Assembly (NCBI RefSeq): GCF_016583565.1
Contig: NZ_NRRF01000008.1
Coordinates: 62,001-126,000, forward strand
DNA: 64,000 bases
DNA from: Thiocystis violacea
Lineage (GTDB): Bacteria; Pseudomonadota; Gammaproteobacteria; Chromatiales; Chromatiaceae
Direction: 5' to 3'
The notes beneath the pieces are model-generated. The model did not search any database and was not told the origin of the DNA. It saw nothing but the letters and a program-made list of their open reading frames with translations. Position 1 is the first letter of the stretch. Every line of letters starts with the position of its first letter. Both the position numbers and the translations under genes were made by a program. This document shows, piece after piece, positions 26,098 to 35,245 of the stretch.

Positions 26098-27180
26098 CTA
26101 GAGGTCCGCGTAGAGCCGACCGGGGTTGAGGATGCCCCGCGGGTCGAAGGCGGACTTGACCTGCCTGTGCAGACGCATCAGGGGCGCGGGCAGCGGGTGA
26201 AAGACCTCGCCCGAGCGATCGCCACCGCGGAACAGGGTCGCATGCCCGCCCAGAGCCGCAACCTCCGCGCGCACCTGTTCGGGTGGGGCCTCACTCCTCA
26301 GCCAACGCAGCCCGCCACCCCATTCGATCCACTGCGGCCCCGGCAACGCGATCGGCGCCGCGGCCTGAGGAACCGACAAGCGCCACAGTGGCTGCTCACC
26401 GGCAAAGAAGGCGTGCCGCTGCTCTCGCACCTGCTCGCGCCAGAACTGGTCCGCCTCGGCAGCCGGGACAGATTCGCCGCCGATCCGCCCAACGGCCTCG
26501 CTCACCCCTTGGACCGCACCGGACACGCGGACCCAGAGCCGCTCACCGTCGAAGCAGGTCGCGGTTACGGGCAGCGGCTTGCGCGCCCATGCGTTCATGG
26601 TTGCCAGGGCGCCCTGAGTCCCGCACTCGAGAACCCGCGTCTGGGTCGCGGCAGGCCGGGGGAGCACCTTGATGCTGACATCGAGCAGCACGCCCAGGGT
26701 CCCCAGCGCGCCGACCATGAGTCGCGACACATCGTAGCCCGCGACGTTCTTCATGACCTCTCCGCCGAACCTCAGCACCTCGCCGCGCCCGGTGAGGACG
26801 CGGACGCCAAGCACCAGATCCCTGGCCGCACCCAGGTAGGGCCGCGCCGGACCCGAGAGGCCGGCAGCGATCGTTCCCCCCAAGGTGGCGCCGACACCGC
26901 CGGCCGGCGCCCAGTGCGGGGGCTCGAAGGGCAACATCTGCCCAGCCTCTGCCAGTGCCGCCTCGATCTCCGCCAGGGGCGTGCCACAGCGCGCGGTGAG
27001 CACCAATTCCGTCGGCTGGTACGTGAGAATGCCGCTGTGCTCGGCGAGACGCAGGGGTTCCCCCGCAGTGACGCGCCCGAGAAACGCCTTGGTGCCGTTG
27101 CCGACCAGCGCCAGGGGCGTCGCGTCCGCCGCCGCGGCCTGGATCCTCGCTTGCAGATGGGGTGTCAGGTCCTGACTCAC
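26098..27180 (-). CDS. glcE: Glycolate oxidase FAD-binding subunit
   Basis: Protein of 360 residues with an FAD-linked oxidase (PCMH) fold: LALVGNGTKAFLG near the N-terminus, and the ATLGGTIAAGLSGPARPYLGAARDLVLG segment that contacts FAD. The open frame runs to 27582, but the GTG at 27180 has GAGG 6 nt upstream and gives the normal GlcE length. glcF and glxR follow. No glcD is adjacent; a glcD-like gene lies at the right end of the window. Confidence 0.92.
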   Translation of the reverse strand: MSQDLTPHLQARIQAAAADATPLALVGNGTKAFLGRVTAGEPLRLAEHSGILTYQPTELVLTARCGTPLAEIEAALAEAGQMLPFEPPHWAPAGGVGATLGGTIAAGLSGPARPYLGAARDLVLGVRVLTGRGEVLRFGGEVMKNVAGYDVSRLMVGALGTLGVLLDVSIKVLPRPAATQTRVLECGTQGALATMNAWARKPLPVTATCFDGERLWVRVSGAVQGVSEAVGRIGGESVPAAEADQFWREQVREQRHAFFAGEQPLWRLSVPQAAAPIALPGPQWIEWGGGLRWLRSEAPPEQVRAEVAALGGHATLFRGGDRSGEVFHPLPAPLMRLHRQVKSAFDPRGILNPGRLYADL

Positions 27181-27290
27181 GCTCAACCTCGGTCCGAATG
27201 CGGCCGCGCGAGACACGCGACCCGAAGTGGAAAGGTCGGGGCATCGGCGCACAACCCAACACACCGGGCTGCCGATCTCCCTGCGCGACC

Positions 27291-27899
27291 TCAGGCGGAG
27301 CTGACCGCTCGCAGCGCCGCGCGGATGATCTCCTCGGAGGTCTTGGCGCCATCGTCCGCGGCGCGCGCCATGCGATTGGCGTCGGGCGGGCGGTATCCAA
27401 GCGCCACCAGCGCACTCACGGCGTCCGCCAGGGCCTGATCGCGCGCGTCGACCGCCGGGCTGGAGACACCCGGGACGGCCGAGGCGCCCGGCGCCAGACC
27501 CTCGATGCGGTCGCGCATCTCGATGACCAGCCGTTGAGCGGTCTTCTTGCCGATGCCCGGGATGCGCGTGAGCGCATCGCAATCATCGAGCTCCACGCAT
27601 TGGGTGAAGCGCGCCGCGTCCATGCCGGAGAGAATGGCCAGCGCCATGCGCGCACCCACGCCGGAGACCTTGAGCAGGGCGCGGAAGAGCGCGCGATCCT
27701 GCTCGCGGGCAAAGGCGTAGAGCACATGAGCATCCTCGCGCACGACGAAATGGGTGATCAGGGTCACCGTCTCGCCGACCGCGGGCAGCTCATAGAAGGT
27801 GGACATGGGCGCCTCCAGCTCATAACCCACACCGCCCACGTCCAGCAGCAGCTGGGGTGGATGTTTGGCGAGGATCTGCCCGCGCAGTCGACCAATCAT
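27291..27899 (-). CDS. ruvA: Holliday junction branch migration protein RuvA
   Basis: Protein of 202 residues: OB-fold domain (MIGRLRGQILAKHPPQLLLDVGGVGYE), two helix-hairpin-helix motifs (LLKVSGVGARMALAIL and LTRIPGIGKKTAQRLV) and a C-terminal domain that in the family contacts RuvB. It tetramerises on four-way junctions. The ATG at 27899 fits the family start. It lies 4 nt after ruvC. ruvB, often next, is not present here. Confidence 0.97.
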   Translation of the reverse strand: MIGRLRGQILAKHPPQLLLDVGGVGYELEAPMSTFYELPAVGETVTLITHFVVREDAHVLYAFAREQDRALFRALLKVSGVGARMALAILSGMDAARFTQCVELDDCDALTRIPGIGKKTAQRLVIEMRDRIEGLAPGASAVPGVSSPAVDARDQALADAVSALVALGYRPPDANRMARAADDGAKTSEEIIRAALRAVSSA

Positions 27900-27903
27900 G
27901 GTA

Positions 27904-28440
27904 TCAAGGTCTCCAATCCCGCCAGGAAGCAGCGGCCCGTTTGCGCGCCGGGATTCCCATGGAGTGGGCGTGACAGAGGGCAATGGCCAAGGCATCCGCC
28001 TCGTCCTCCCCCGGGGTCTCGGGCAAGGCCAGCAGCACCCGCACCATGTGCTGAACCTGGGCCTTCTCCGCTCCACCCGTCCCGACCACGGCGAGCTTGA
28101 CCGACTTGGGGCTGTACTCGTGCACCGTCACCCCGCCCTTGAGACCGGCGCAGAGCACGGCGCCGCGCGCCTGGCCGATCTTGAGCGCCGCCGTCGGGTC
28201 ACGCGCGAAGATGAGCTGCTCGACCGCCATCTCATGCGGGCGGTAGTCACTGACGATCTCCGTGACACGGTCGAAGATGAGTCCGAGACGATCCGGCCAG
28301 GGTTGCTCGCCGACGCGGATACAGCCGCTCGCGATGCGCTGACTCCGATGGCCATCGGTATCGATGACCGCGAAACCCGTGATTCGCGAGCCTGGGTCGA
28401 TCCCCATGATGCGGTGGCGCAATCCCATGGATGCTGTCAT
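27904..28440 (-). CDS. ruvC: Crossover junction endodeoxyribonuclease RuvC
   Basis: Resolvase of 178 residues. The first catalytic Asp is in IMGIDPGSRITGFAVI, Glu in MAVEQLIFARDP, and the C-terminal acidic pair in DEADALAIALCHA. It cuts Holliday junctions made by recombination. Possible starts are ATG at 28440, 28428 and 28407. The first lies inside a 17-bp tandem duplication, and no start has a strong ribosome binding site. It sits between yebC and ruvA, the usual order. Confidence 0.95.
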   Translation of the reverse strand: MTASMGLRHRIMGIDPGSRITGFAVIDTDGHRSQRIASGCIRVGEQPWPDRLGLIFDRVTEIVSDYRPHEMAVEQLIFARDPTAALKIGQARGAVLCAGLKGGVTVHEYSPKSVKLAVVGTGGAEKAQVQHMVRVLLALPETPGEDEADALAIALCHAHSMGIPARKRAAASWRDWRP

Positions 28441-28457
28441 GCGATGGATGCTGTCAT
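28427..28457. repeat. 17-bp tandem duplication at the ruvC start
   Basis: The 14-mer ATGGATGCTGTCAT occurs at 28427-28440 and again at 28444-28457 with period 17. Because 17 is not a multiple of three, the upstream copy is out of frame with the downstream one and adds an extra ATG ahead of ruvC. Confidence 0.8.
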
Positions 28458-28508
28458 CCGAGACGCCGACGTCGCAGCGCCAGCGCCTGATCCACGCCAG
28501 GCACGAGC

Positions 28509-29258
28509 TCAGGCATCCAGCGCCTCGAGGATCGCGTCGGCGATGTCGGCGTTGTGATAGACCTCCTGCACATCGTCCAGCTCCTCGAGCTGCTCGACGA
28601 GCTTGAGGAGCTTCTCGGCGGTCTCCTGGTCGAGCTCGACCTGGGTCGCGGCGTTATAGGTGATCTCGGCCGCCTCCGTGTCCAGGCCCGCCTGGCCCAG
28701 GGCCTCCTTCACGCTGGCGAAGGTCTCGGGCGTGGTGACGACATCGAGCGAGGCATCGTCGTTGACGACCACATCCTCGGCGCCCGCCTCCAGGGCCGCC
28801 TCCATGACGACGTCCTCGTCCGTCCCGGGCTGGAAGCTGATGATGCCCTGCTTGGTGAAGAGATAGCTCACGGACCCGTCCGTCCCCAGGTTCCCGCCGC
28901 GCTTGGTGAAGGCGTGCCGGACGTCCGAGGCCGTGCGGTTGCGATTGTCGCTCATGCAATCGACCATGACGGCGACGCCGCCCGGGCCGTAGCCCTCGTA
29001 GCGGATCTCCTCGTAGTTCTCACCCTCGAGACCACCGGCGCCGCGCTTGATGGCGCGCTCCACCGTATCCCGCGGCATGTTGGCGCCAAAGGCCTTGTCC
29101 ATGGCCAGTCGCAGGCGTGGATTGGCCGCCGGATCACCGCCGCCCTCGCGCGCGGCGACCGTCACCTCGCGAATCAGCTTGGTCCAGGCCTTGCCGCGCT
29201 GCTTGTCCTGCGCGGCCTTTCGATGCTTGATATTGGCCCATTTGCTATGACCGGCCAT
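28509..29258 (-). CDS. yebC: YebC/PmpR-family transcriptional regulator / translation factor
   Basis: Protein of 249 residues starting [23 protein letters not shown], the signature of the family. [24 protein letters not shown] and [23 protein letters not shown] are also present. Recent work links some members to ribosome stalling relief; older work calls them DNA-binding regulators. The ATG at 29258 is clear. It heads yebC-ruvC-ruvA. Confidence 0.96.
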   Translation of the reverse strand: MAGHSKWANIKHRKAAQDKQRGKAWTKLIREVTVAAREGGGDPAANPRLRLAMDKAFGANMPRDTVERAIKRGAGGLEGENYEEIRYEGYGPGGVAVMVDCMSDNRNRTASDVRHAFTKRGGNLGTDGSVSYLFTKQGIISFQPGTDEDVVMEAALEAGAEDVVVNDDASLDVVTTPETFASVKEALGQAGLDTEAAEITYNAATQVELDQETAEKLLKLVEQLEELDDVQEVYHNADIADAILEALDA

Positions 29259-29554
29259 GGGTAGATTCTCCTGCTTGAAATACGGCCTGGAAGGATTCAC
29301 CAGGCAGACTCGACGCATGACGCCGCGGACGTCTTGGCGGCAGCGCCGCTGCCTCAGCGCCCCGCGGGGTGCGGCGCCGACGGCCCAGTATCGACAAGCG
29401 CCCGAGCCGCGAATGGATAAGCCCGCTAGTTTAGCATCGGCGCCAAGGTGTCAGGGAAGCGTCTAGAATAGGCCGACCCGGGCGCCTGCGAATCGCTGCG
29501 CTCCATTGCTCCGCGATTGCCTCGCCGACGAGCCTTCTTGTAGAGAGACCCACC

Positions 29555-31531
29555 ATGTACGCAACCCCCGAGACCGGCGACGGCTGGATCACGCGCCTGA
29601 TCTCCGCCGAGGAGACGAGCTTCGTCGTTGCGGCGCGCTTTGCCATCTCCCCCGCCTTCCGCAAACTGGCGGGAGGGCGCGAGGCCGACCTCGTCTTCGC
29701 CGCGCGGAGCCGGCTGGCACGCCTCGGCATCAACATCCTCCCGCTGGGGGAGCCCGACTTCAACAGGGATCATTGCGACATGGAGCTGCGCATCCTCGCA
29801 GCCATCCATTCCTATGGAATCGCGGCGCATCTGGAGCGCATCGTCGTGCCTGGTCTGCGGGTGGGGCGCCTGGTCTTCTGCCCGGAGGAGAACCGGCTCG
29901 ATTCCGCGCGCATTCACGGACTCATCCGCAACAACACCCTTCAGGTGCCGGCCGGATTCTCGCTCGACGGCAACGGCTACCTCATCATCCGCCCCCAGCA
30001 GCAGATCTTCCGTTTTCAGAAACCGCTCACGCCCGAGGAGGTCACCGCCATCGCGACGCACGCGGACGGCAAGGACCTGCTGAACCGGCTGCAGATCCGC
30101 GAGACGGTCGATCATATCGAGCTACCGCCGAAGGACGGTCTGGTGACCGCGTGCTCCATGTTCCTGCACCGCCACTATGTGGTGCTGCGCAACCTGGACG
30201 AATCGCTCGGCTTCCACCTGCAAGCCACCGTGCTCGATCCCGTCTCGACGCGCGGAACCAACGTCTATCTGGAGTTCATCAACCGCACCGAGCAGCTCAT
30301 CATCAACCCCAGCATCGCCGCCTCGGTGCATGAGGCCGTTCAGGTGAAGCCCAGAGCGCGCTACTGGCATGGCCCCACGGGCGACCAGCCGACGCCGCCC
30401 GAGGAGACCGGCGAGACCGGCTGCAAGGCGCTGTCCGAGGTCTTCGACCGTCTCGAGGCCGGCCCCGTGCGCGATCGCTATTCGCATCGCATGGTCGCCG
30501 TCACCCGCGACCCCCAGACGTTGCTCGAAGGGGCCGCGCCCGAGGCACTCTGGAGCCAGCCGCAGACACCGAGAGACCCGCGCGGCGGTACCGAGCTGGC
30601 CGCCGGCCTGGTCGCCGAGGGTCTTGAGCTCAGTACCAGTGTCGAGTGCGGCACCCAGATCCTCGCCGAGCTCCCGGACGGCGCCAAGGCGACGCTGCTG
30701 CTCGGCTACTTCCCCAATCTGATCGAGCACACCCAGATCTGCGCGGCGGCGCTGCACCAGCGCATCGCCCGCATCGTCTTTCGCCGCGCATCCTTCGAGC
30801 ATGGCCCCTTCCTGTCCTCGCGCGACCATGGCCGGCTCGCCGACTACGAGGGTCTCGGGCTCGAGGTCTTTTGGTGCAACGAGCAGCGCGGGCATCTCGT
30901 CCGCCACGTCTTCCGCGGCCTGCGCGGCTACTTCACGACGCCGGACAAGGTCGACCGCTTCAGCTCCTGCCTCATCTTCGCGATCTACGGCTCGATCAAG
31001 CCGCTGAGCGATGAGAGTGCCCAGCAGATCGAACGCCTCCTGACGAATCTGCGCGCGCTCTTCGGCAACGACATCGGCATCCTCACGGGTGGCGGACCCG
31101 GCGCCATGCAACAGGTGACGGATGTCGCCCACGCGCTGGGGCTCATGGTCGGCTCCAGCTTCATCGAGACCGTCGACCAGACGACCAATCAGACCGCCGA
31201 GTTCTACCAGACCTTCCAGGCACGCAGCCGCCAGGCGCGCCAGCGCTGGTTCGAGATCGCCAGTTTCCACATCTTTCTGGTCGGCGGCGTCGGCACACTG
31301 GAGGAGATCGGTCTCACCCTGACCGACATGAAGCTCGGCGTCATCGAGACCGGCCCCATCGTCTTCTTCGACAGCTCGGGCGGAAGCTTCTACTGGGAAG
31401 GGCTGCGGACTCAACTCGACGAGATGGCCAGACAGCAACGCGTCCCGACCTGGCTGATCGACCAGATCCTCATGACGACGGACCCGGATGCCATCCCGCG
31501 CTTCTACAAACAGGCCTTGCGACTCGGCTGA
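29555..31531 (+). CDS. LOG-family (lysine decarboxylase-like fold) protein with a large unassigned N-terminal region
   Basis: Protein of 658 residues. The C-terminal third is a LOG-type Rossmann domain with GILTGGGPGAMQQVTDVAHALG (about 508-529) and GGVGTLEEIGLTLTDM (about 576-591). These match the GGGxGxM and PGGxGTxxE phosphoribohydrolase motifs, with VGG in place of PGG. Single-domain LOG enzymes are about 190 residues, so about 430 residues ahead are unassigned; they contain VHEAVQVKPRARYWHGPTGD near 263 and the alpha/beta stretch KATLLLGYFPNLIEHTQIC. Nucleotide-monophosphate ribose cleavage is possible but unproven. It is divergent from yebC. Confidence 0.75.
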   Translation: MYATPETGDGWITRLISAEETSFVVAARFAISPAFRKLAGGREADLVFAARSRLARLGINILPLGEPDFNRDHCDMELRILAAIHSYGIAAHLERIVVPGLRVGRLVFCPEENRLDSARIHGLIRNNTLQVPAGFSLDGNGYLIIRPQQQIFRFQKPLTPEEVTAIATHADGKDLLNRLQIRETVDHIELPPKDGLVTACSMFLHRHYVVLRNLDESLGFHLQATVLDPVSTRGTNVYLEFINRTEQLIINPSIAASVHEAVQVKPRARYWHGPTGDQPTPPEETGETGCKALSEVFDRLEAGPVRDRYSHRMVAVTRDPQTLLEGAAPEALWSQPQTPRDPRGGTELAAGLVAEGLELSTSVECGTQILAELPDGAKATLLLGYFPNLIEHTQICAAALHQRIARIVFRRASFEHGPFLSSRDHGRLADYEGLGLEVFWCNEQRGHLVRHVFRGLRGYFTTPDKVDRFSSCLIFAIYGSIKPLSDESAQQIERLLTNLRALFGNDIGILTGGGPGAMQQVTDVAHALGLMVGSSFIETVDQTTNQTAEFYQTFQARSRQARQRWFEIASFHIFLVGGVGTLEEIGLTLTDMKLGVIETGPIVFFDSSGGSFYWEGLRTQLDEMARQQRVPTWLIDQILMTTDPDAIPRFYKQALRLG

Positions 31532-31907
31532 GACCAGGGCGGCGCGCGCCGGGCGATCGCGCAACGGGGCAATCGTGCTCGAGATGGGCCTTTCCGGGCT
31601 CACACCCCCGTGACACGGACTGCCGAAACCAGGACAATCCGTGCCTGGTATCCTTTCAGCACCACGGGTGACGTGCGCCCGGTTGAACATTGGCCGCCCA
31701 TCCGGACTTAGGGCGGAACCAACCCGGAAGCGCGCCCACGACGCGCTCCGGTTTCATCCGCGACTCACCCGAGATACCCTGGTTCACGACGGCGTACTCG
31801 TTTACCTGAAGCAGGGCTGACCGGATCGGCGCTGCGATAACCGTTACTTGGTCGCCTGGCGAGCCGCGTCGATAGGGACCGCGACTGCCCAGCCTCGAGA
31901 CAAGGCC
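31532..31907. other. Intergenic region between the LOG gene and zapD
   Basis: About 375 bp with no recognisable gene. It must hold the zapD promoter and the end of the LOG transcript. I could not pick a convincing promoter or intrinsic terminator. Confidence 0.45.
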
Positions 31908-32675
31908 GTGTCAACATTGATCAACTTCGAACATCCGCTCAACGAACGCATCCGCACCTTCCTGCGGTTGGAACACCTGTTTCGACAGCTCGACCAGTTC
32001 ATCTATCAGGCAGACCCGCGGGCCTCGCGTTGCGCCATTGGAATCCTGCTGGATATCATCGCTGTCACGGCGCGAGCAGATGTGAAGAACGAACTCCTGA
32101 AGGAGCTCGATCGTCACACCAGCAACCTGAACCGGCTCGCCTCCCAGCGGGGCGTCGATCAGGGGGCGCTCGCGGAGGTGATGGACGATCTCAGGCGCGC
32201 CAGCGACGCCATCCACCAGCTGAACGGACCCATCGGACACAGCGCGCGCGAGGACGAGTTCCTCAAAGCCATCGCGCAGCGCAGCAGCATCCCGGGCGGG
32301 ACCTGCAGCTTCGATCTGCCGCACTTCCACTATTGGCTGATCTTGGAGCCGGAACTGCGCGAGGCCAGGTTCGTGGAGTGGCTCAAGGATCTCAAGCCCG
32401 CGATCGACGCCATCCAGCTCGCGCTTTCACTGGTCAGATCCAGTTCACCGTCGAGACAGCTCACCGCCGAGGGCGGCTTCTATCAAGAGGCGCTCGACGC
32501 CCTGAGTCCGGCGCAGATGCTGCGGGTCGCCGTCGCGGCCGACCAAAACATCTTCCCCGAGATCAGTGGCCACAAGAACCGCTTCAGCATCCGCTTCATG
32601 AATGCGGAAGCGCGCGGACGTGCGACTCAGCATTTCGCGGACGTCGCCTTCAAACTCACCTGTTGCGTCTTCTGA
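31908..32675 (+). CDS. zapD: Cell division protein ZapD
   Basis: Protein of 255 residues opening [24 protein letters not shown], with [11 protein letters not shown] near residue 140, the DUF1342/ZapD pattern. It crosslinks FtsZ filaments at the division site. The GTG at 31908 gives the family N-terminus; the upstream frame is not conserved-looking. yacG starts 5 nt after its stop. Confidence 0.93.
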   Translation: MSTLINFEHPLNERIRTFLRLEHLFRQLDQFIYQADPRASRCAIGILLDIIAVTARADVKNELLKELDRHTSNLNRLASQRGVDQGALAEVMDDLRRASDAIHQLNGPIGHSAREDEFLKAIAQRSSIPGGTCSFDLPHFHYWLILEPELREARFVEWLKDLKPAIDAIQLALSLVRSSSPSRQLTAEGGFYQEALDALSPAQMLRVAVAADQNIFPEISGHKNRFSIRFMNAEARGRATQHFADVAFKLTCCVF

Positions 32676-32679
32676 GAGC

Positions 32680-32880
32680 ATGGCGCTGGTCGTTGCCTGC
32701 CCCAACTGCGGCCGCGCGGTCGAATGGACCGAGGCCGCCACCTGGCGGCCATTCTGCAGCGAGCGCTGCCGGCTGATCGATCTCGGCGACTGGATCGAGG
32801 AGAATCACCGGATCGCCGACCCGACGGACGCGCCGAGCGAGGATCCACCACCCTCCGAGGACGAACCCGCTCAGCACTGA
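32680..32880 (+). CDS. yacG: DNA gyrase inhibitor YacG, zinc-binding
   Basis: Small protein of 66 residues with a four-cysteine zinc site: CPNCGR (7-12) and [13 protein letters not shown] (about 26-38). The acidic tail is disordered-looking. Known members bind GyrB and inhibit gyrase. The ATG at 32680 has GAGAG close upstream and lies just after the zapD stop, so the two are coupled. It converges with the Nudix gene. Confidence 0.93.
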   Translation: MALVVACPNCGRAVEWTEAATWRPFCSERCRLIDLGDWIEENHRIADPTDAPSEDPPPSEDEPAQH

Positions 32881-32911
32881 GCGGATGCCGGCAAGCCACG
32901 GGCTGACCGCT

Positions 32912-33886
32912 CTACGCAGGCCAGAGTCCGCGGATCGCGGCGACCCCCTGAGCACCATGCGTGAACGCAGCCGCCAGATCGGCCGGACTCAGCCCGCCGA
33001 GGGCGTAGACCGGCAAGCCGGCCGGCTCCACCAGGCTCGCAAATCCCTCCCAACCGAGCGGCGCCGCCTCGGGGTGGCTGGCCGTCGGCTTCACCGGCGA
33101 CAGCACGGCATAGTCCAGCCCCAGCTCGCAGGCCCGCGCGAGCTGACGAGCGCTGTGGCAGGACGCGCCCACCAGCTCCCCGGCCCGGCCCGGCCGCGCC
33201 TCAAGCCCCATCAATCGCCCAGTCGTCAGATGCAGCCCGTGCCGAGACACGTCACCCAGCGAATCCGGATCGCGGTTCAGCAGCAGGCGGGCCTGATGAG
33301 ACTCACAGAGGGCATGGGCGCGAGCGGCCAGCGCTGAATACTTGGCATCCGACAGACCGTGCGCGCGCAGCTGCACGAGCCGGACACCATCGGCAAGCGC
33401 ACAACCAAGCCGCTCGATGAAGGCGTTCGGCCGATCGGCGCCATCGCCGGTAATCAGGAGCACGGCAGGGAGCCGTAAGGCGTTGATGATGGGCCTGTCA
33501 GCCGCGGGGAAGCAGCTCGGTTCCATGGCATCCGGGTGCAGCCAGTCGAGGGGTTGCCCCTCACAGCCGGCCGGCACTCCGCAATAGTCTTCCACGCGAT
33601 GCACGTCGAGCAGCACCTGGCGGTCGCCATAGTCATGCTGGACCCGAATCAAGGGCCGGCTGGCGCGGACCTGGATACCAAGCTCCTCGGCAAGCTCACG
33701 TCGCAGACCCTGCTCCGGGCGCTCGCCTGACTCGAGCTTGCCTCCCGGAAATTCCCACAGCCCGCCCTGATGAACGTGGTCGGGACGCTTGGTGACGAGG
33801 ATGCGGCCTTCGGCATCCGCAATGGCGCCGACCATCACATGGATGAGCACCCGGCTAGGAGCGGTATTCGGCGTTGATGCGGACAT
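32912..33886 (-). CDS. Nudix hydrolase fused to a ThiE-like domain (MutT-type)
   Basis: Protein of 324 residues. The N-terminal half is a MutT-type Nudix hydrolase with a complete Nudix box at 49-71 (GKLESGE then RELAEELGI) that would clear oxidised nucleotides such as 8-oxo-dGTP. The C-terminal half (about 140-324) is a thiamine-phosphate-synthase-like barrel ([27 protein letters not shown]). Signature residues of ThiE are altered: NRDPD for NDR and [10 protein letters not shown] for the GPIFPTxTK loop. It overlaps the argJ end by 32 nt; a GTG at 33850 is an alternative start. The fusion is known after secA-argJ in other gammaproteobacteria. Confidence 0.88.
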   Translation of the reverse strand: MSASTPNTAPSRVLIHVMVGAIADAEGRILVTKRPDHVHQGGLWEFPGGKLESGERPEQGLRRELAEELGIQVRASRPLIRVQHDYGDRQVLLDVHRVEDYCGVPAGCEGQPLDWLHPDAMEPSCFPAADRPIINALRLPAVLLITGDGADRPNAFIERLGCALADGVRLVQLRAHGLSDAKYSALAARAHALCESHQARLLLNRDPDSLGDVSRHGLHLTTGRLMGLEARPGRAGELVGASCHSARQLARACELGLDYAVLSPVKPTASHPEAAPLGWEGFASLVEPAGLPVYALGGLSPADLAAAFTHGAQGVAAIRGLWPA

Positions 33887-35066
33887 AGTCGTAGGAGAAG
33901 TCGCAGGTCAGCACCTGAGCCTTGGCAGCACCACGACCAAGCTCGATACGGATCTGGATCTCCGGCTTCGCCATGACGGCGGCCCCCAGGCCCTCCTCAT
34001 AGCTCGCGGCACGGCCACCGCCTTCGACGATCAGCACATCGCCGAGGTGGATCCCGACGCGCTCGATGTCGAGATCGACGAGACCCGCCCGACCCACGGC
34101 GGCGAGGATGCGGCCCCAGTTCGGGTCCGAGGCGAAGAGCGCCGTCTTGACCAGCGGCGAATGGGCGACCGTATAGGCGACACCGCGCGCCTCGGCATGG
34201 TCGCGCGCGCCCCGAACCTCAACGGTGACGAGCTTGGTCGCCCCCTCGGCATCGCGCACGATCGCCGTCGCAAGCTCGGAGCAGAGGGCTTCGAGCGCCG
34301 CGCGGAAGGCCACGGCGTCGGGGTTGTCGGCATCCGCCAAGGGCGTGTTGCCCAGCGCCCCGGTCGCCGCGAGCACACAGGCATCATTGGTCGAGGTGTC
34401 TCCGTCGACCGTGATGCTGTTGAAGGAGAGATCGGCCGCCGCCTGAAGGGAGCGCTGCAGCAGCGCTGGCGCGATCGCCACGTCGGTCGCGATGAAGGCG
34501 AGCATGGTGGCCATGTTGGGACAGATCATCCCGGCCCCCTTGGCAATCCCGGTGATGGTCGCCTGTCGACCCGCGACCATGAAGTGGCGCGTGCGCAGCT
34601 TCGGAACCCGATCCGTCGTCATGATGGCGCGGGCCGCGTCCGGCCAGGCCGCGGCGTCGAGCCGATCGAGCAGGCCCGGCAGCGCACGCGCGAGGCGCTC
34701 GACCGGCAGATGCTCGCCGATGACACCGGTGGAGAAGGGCAGGATCCGCTCGGACGCGCAGCCAACCAGGCTCGCCAGCGCATCGCAGGATGCACGGGCC
34801 GCCTCGAGACCCCGCTTGCCCGTTCCGGCATTGGCATTTCCGGCGTTGATGAGCAGGTACCGCGGCGCGCCCTGGCCGAGATGCTGGCGAGCCAACGTCA
34901 CGGGGGCGGCGCAAAAGGCATTGCGGGTGAAGACGCCGGCACAGCTGCCGCCGTCCGACAGCTCCAGCACCAAGAGGTCGTCACGACCCTGGTAGCGAAT
35001 GCCGGCAGCGGCCGTCGCCAGACGAACACCGGGGACTGGAGCGAAGGGCAACTCTGAAACACTCAT
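33855..35066 (-). CDS. argJ: Bifunctional glutamate N-acetyltransferase / amino-acid acetyltransferase
   Basis: Protein of 403 residues of the ornithine acetyltransferase family. It moves the acetyl group from N-acetylornithine to glutamate and can also use acetyl-CoA. The self-cleavage site [16 protein letters not shown] is intact, its Thr being the nucleophile of the beta chain. [16 protein letters not shown] and [14 protein letters not shown] are also present. The ATG at 35066 is chosen over an upstream frame to 35144. It lies downstream of secA. Confidence 0.96.
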   Translation of the reverse strand: MSVSELPFAPVPGVRLATAAAGIRYQGRDDLLVLELSDGGSCAGVFTRNAFCAAPVTLARQHLGQGAPRYLLINAGNANAGTGKRGLEAARASCDALASLVGCASERILPFSTGVIGEHLPVERLARALPGLLDRLDAAAWPDAARAIMTTDRVPKLRTRHFMVAGRQATITGIAKGAGMICPNMATMLAFIATDVAIAPALLQRSLQAAADLSFNSITVDGDTSTNDACVLAATGALGNTPLADADNPDAVAFRAALEALCSELATAIVRDAEGATKLVTVEVRGARDHAEARGVAYTVAHSPLVKTALFASDPNWGRILAAVGRAGLVDLDIERVGIHLGDVLIVEGGGRAASYEEGLGAAVMAKPEIQIRIELGRGAAKAQVLTCDFSYDYVRINAEYRS

Positions 35067-35245
35067 GTCGCGATGGACCTTGGAAGAAGACGCCGATGTG
35101 ACCCTGTAGGCCTGGGCGGCGCAGGCCCCCAGACCTTGCGCCAAGCCTAGGCGCCAGGCTCGGCCGAAGGCAGGGGAACGCTTGTCTCTTTCTCGAAGAG
35201 GGCAGCCGAGCGCTCAGCGGCCGCTATGCGTCGCCGAGCAGCTTG

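Noticed and set aside
24817-27438. Long plus-strand frame (873 codons) across glcF and glcE
   Set aside because: Antisense to two genes with intact motifs; no protein family features of its own.
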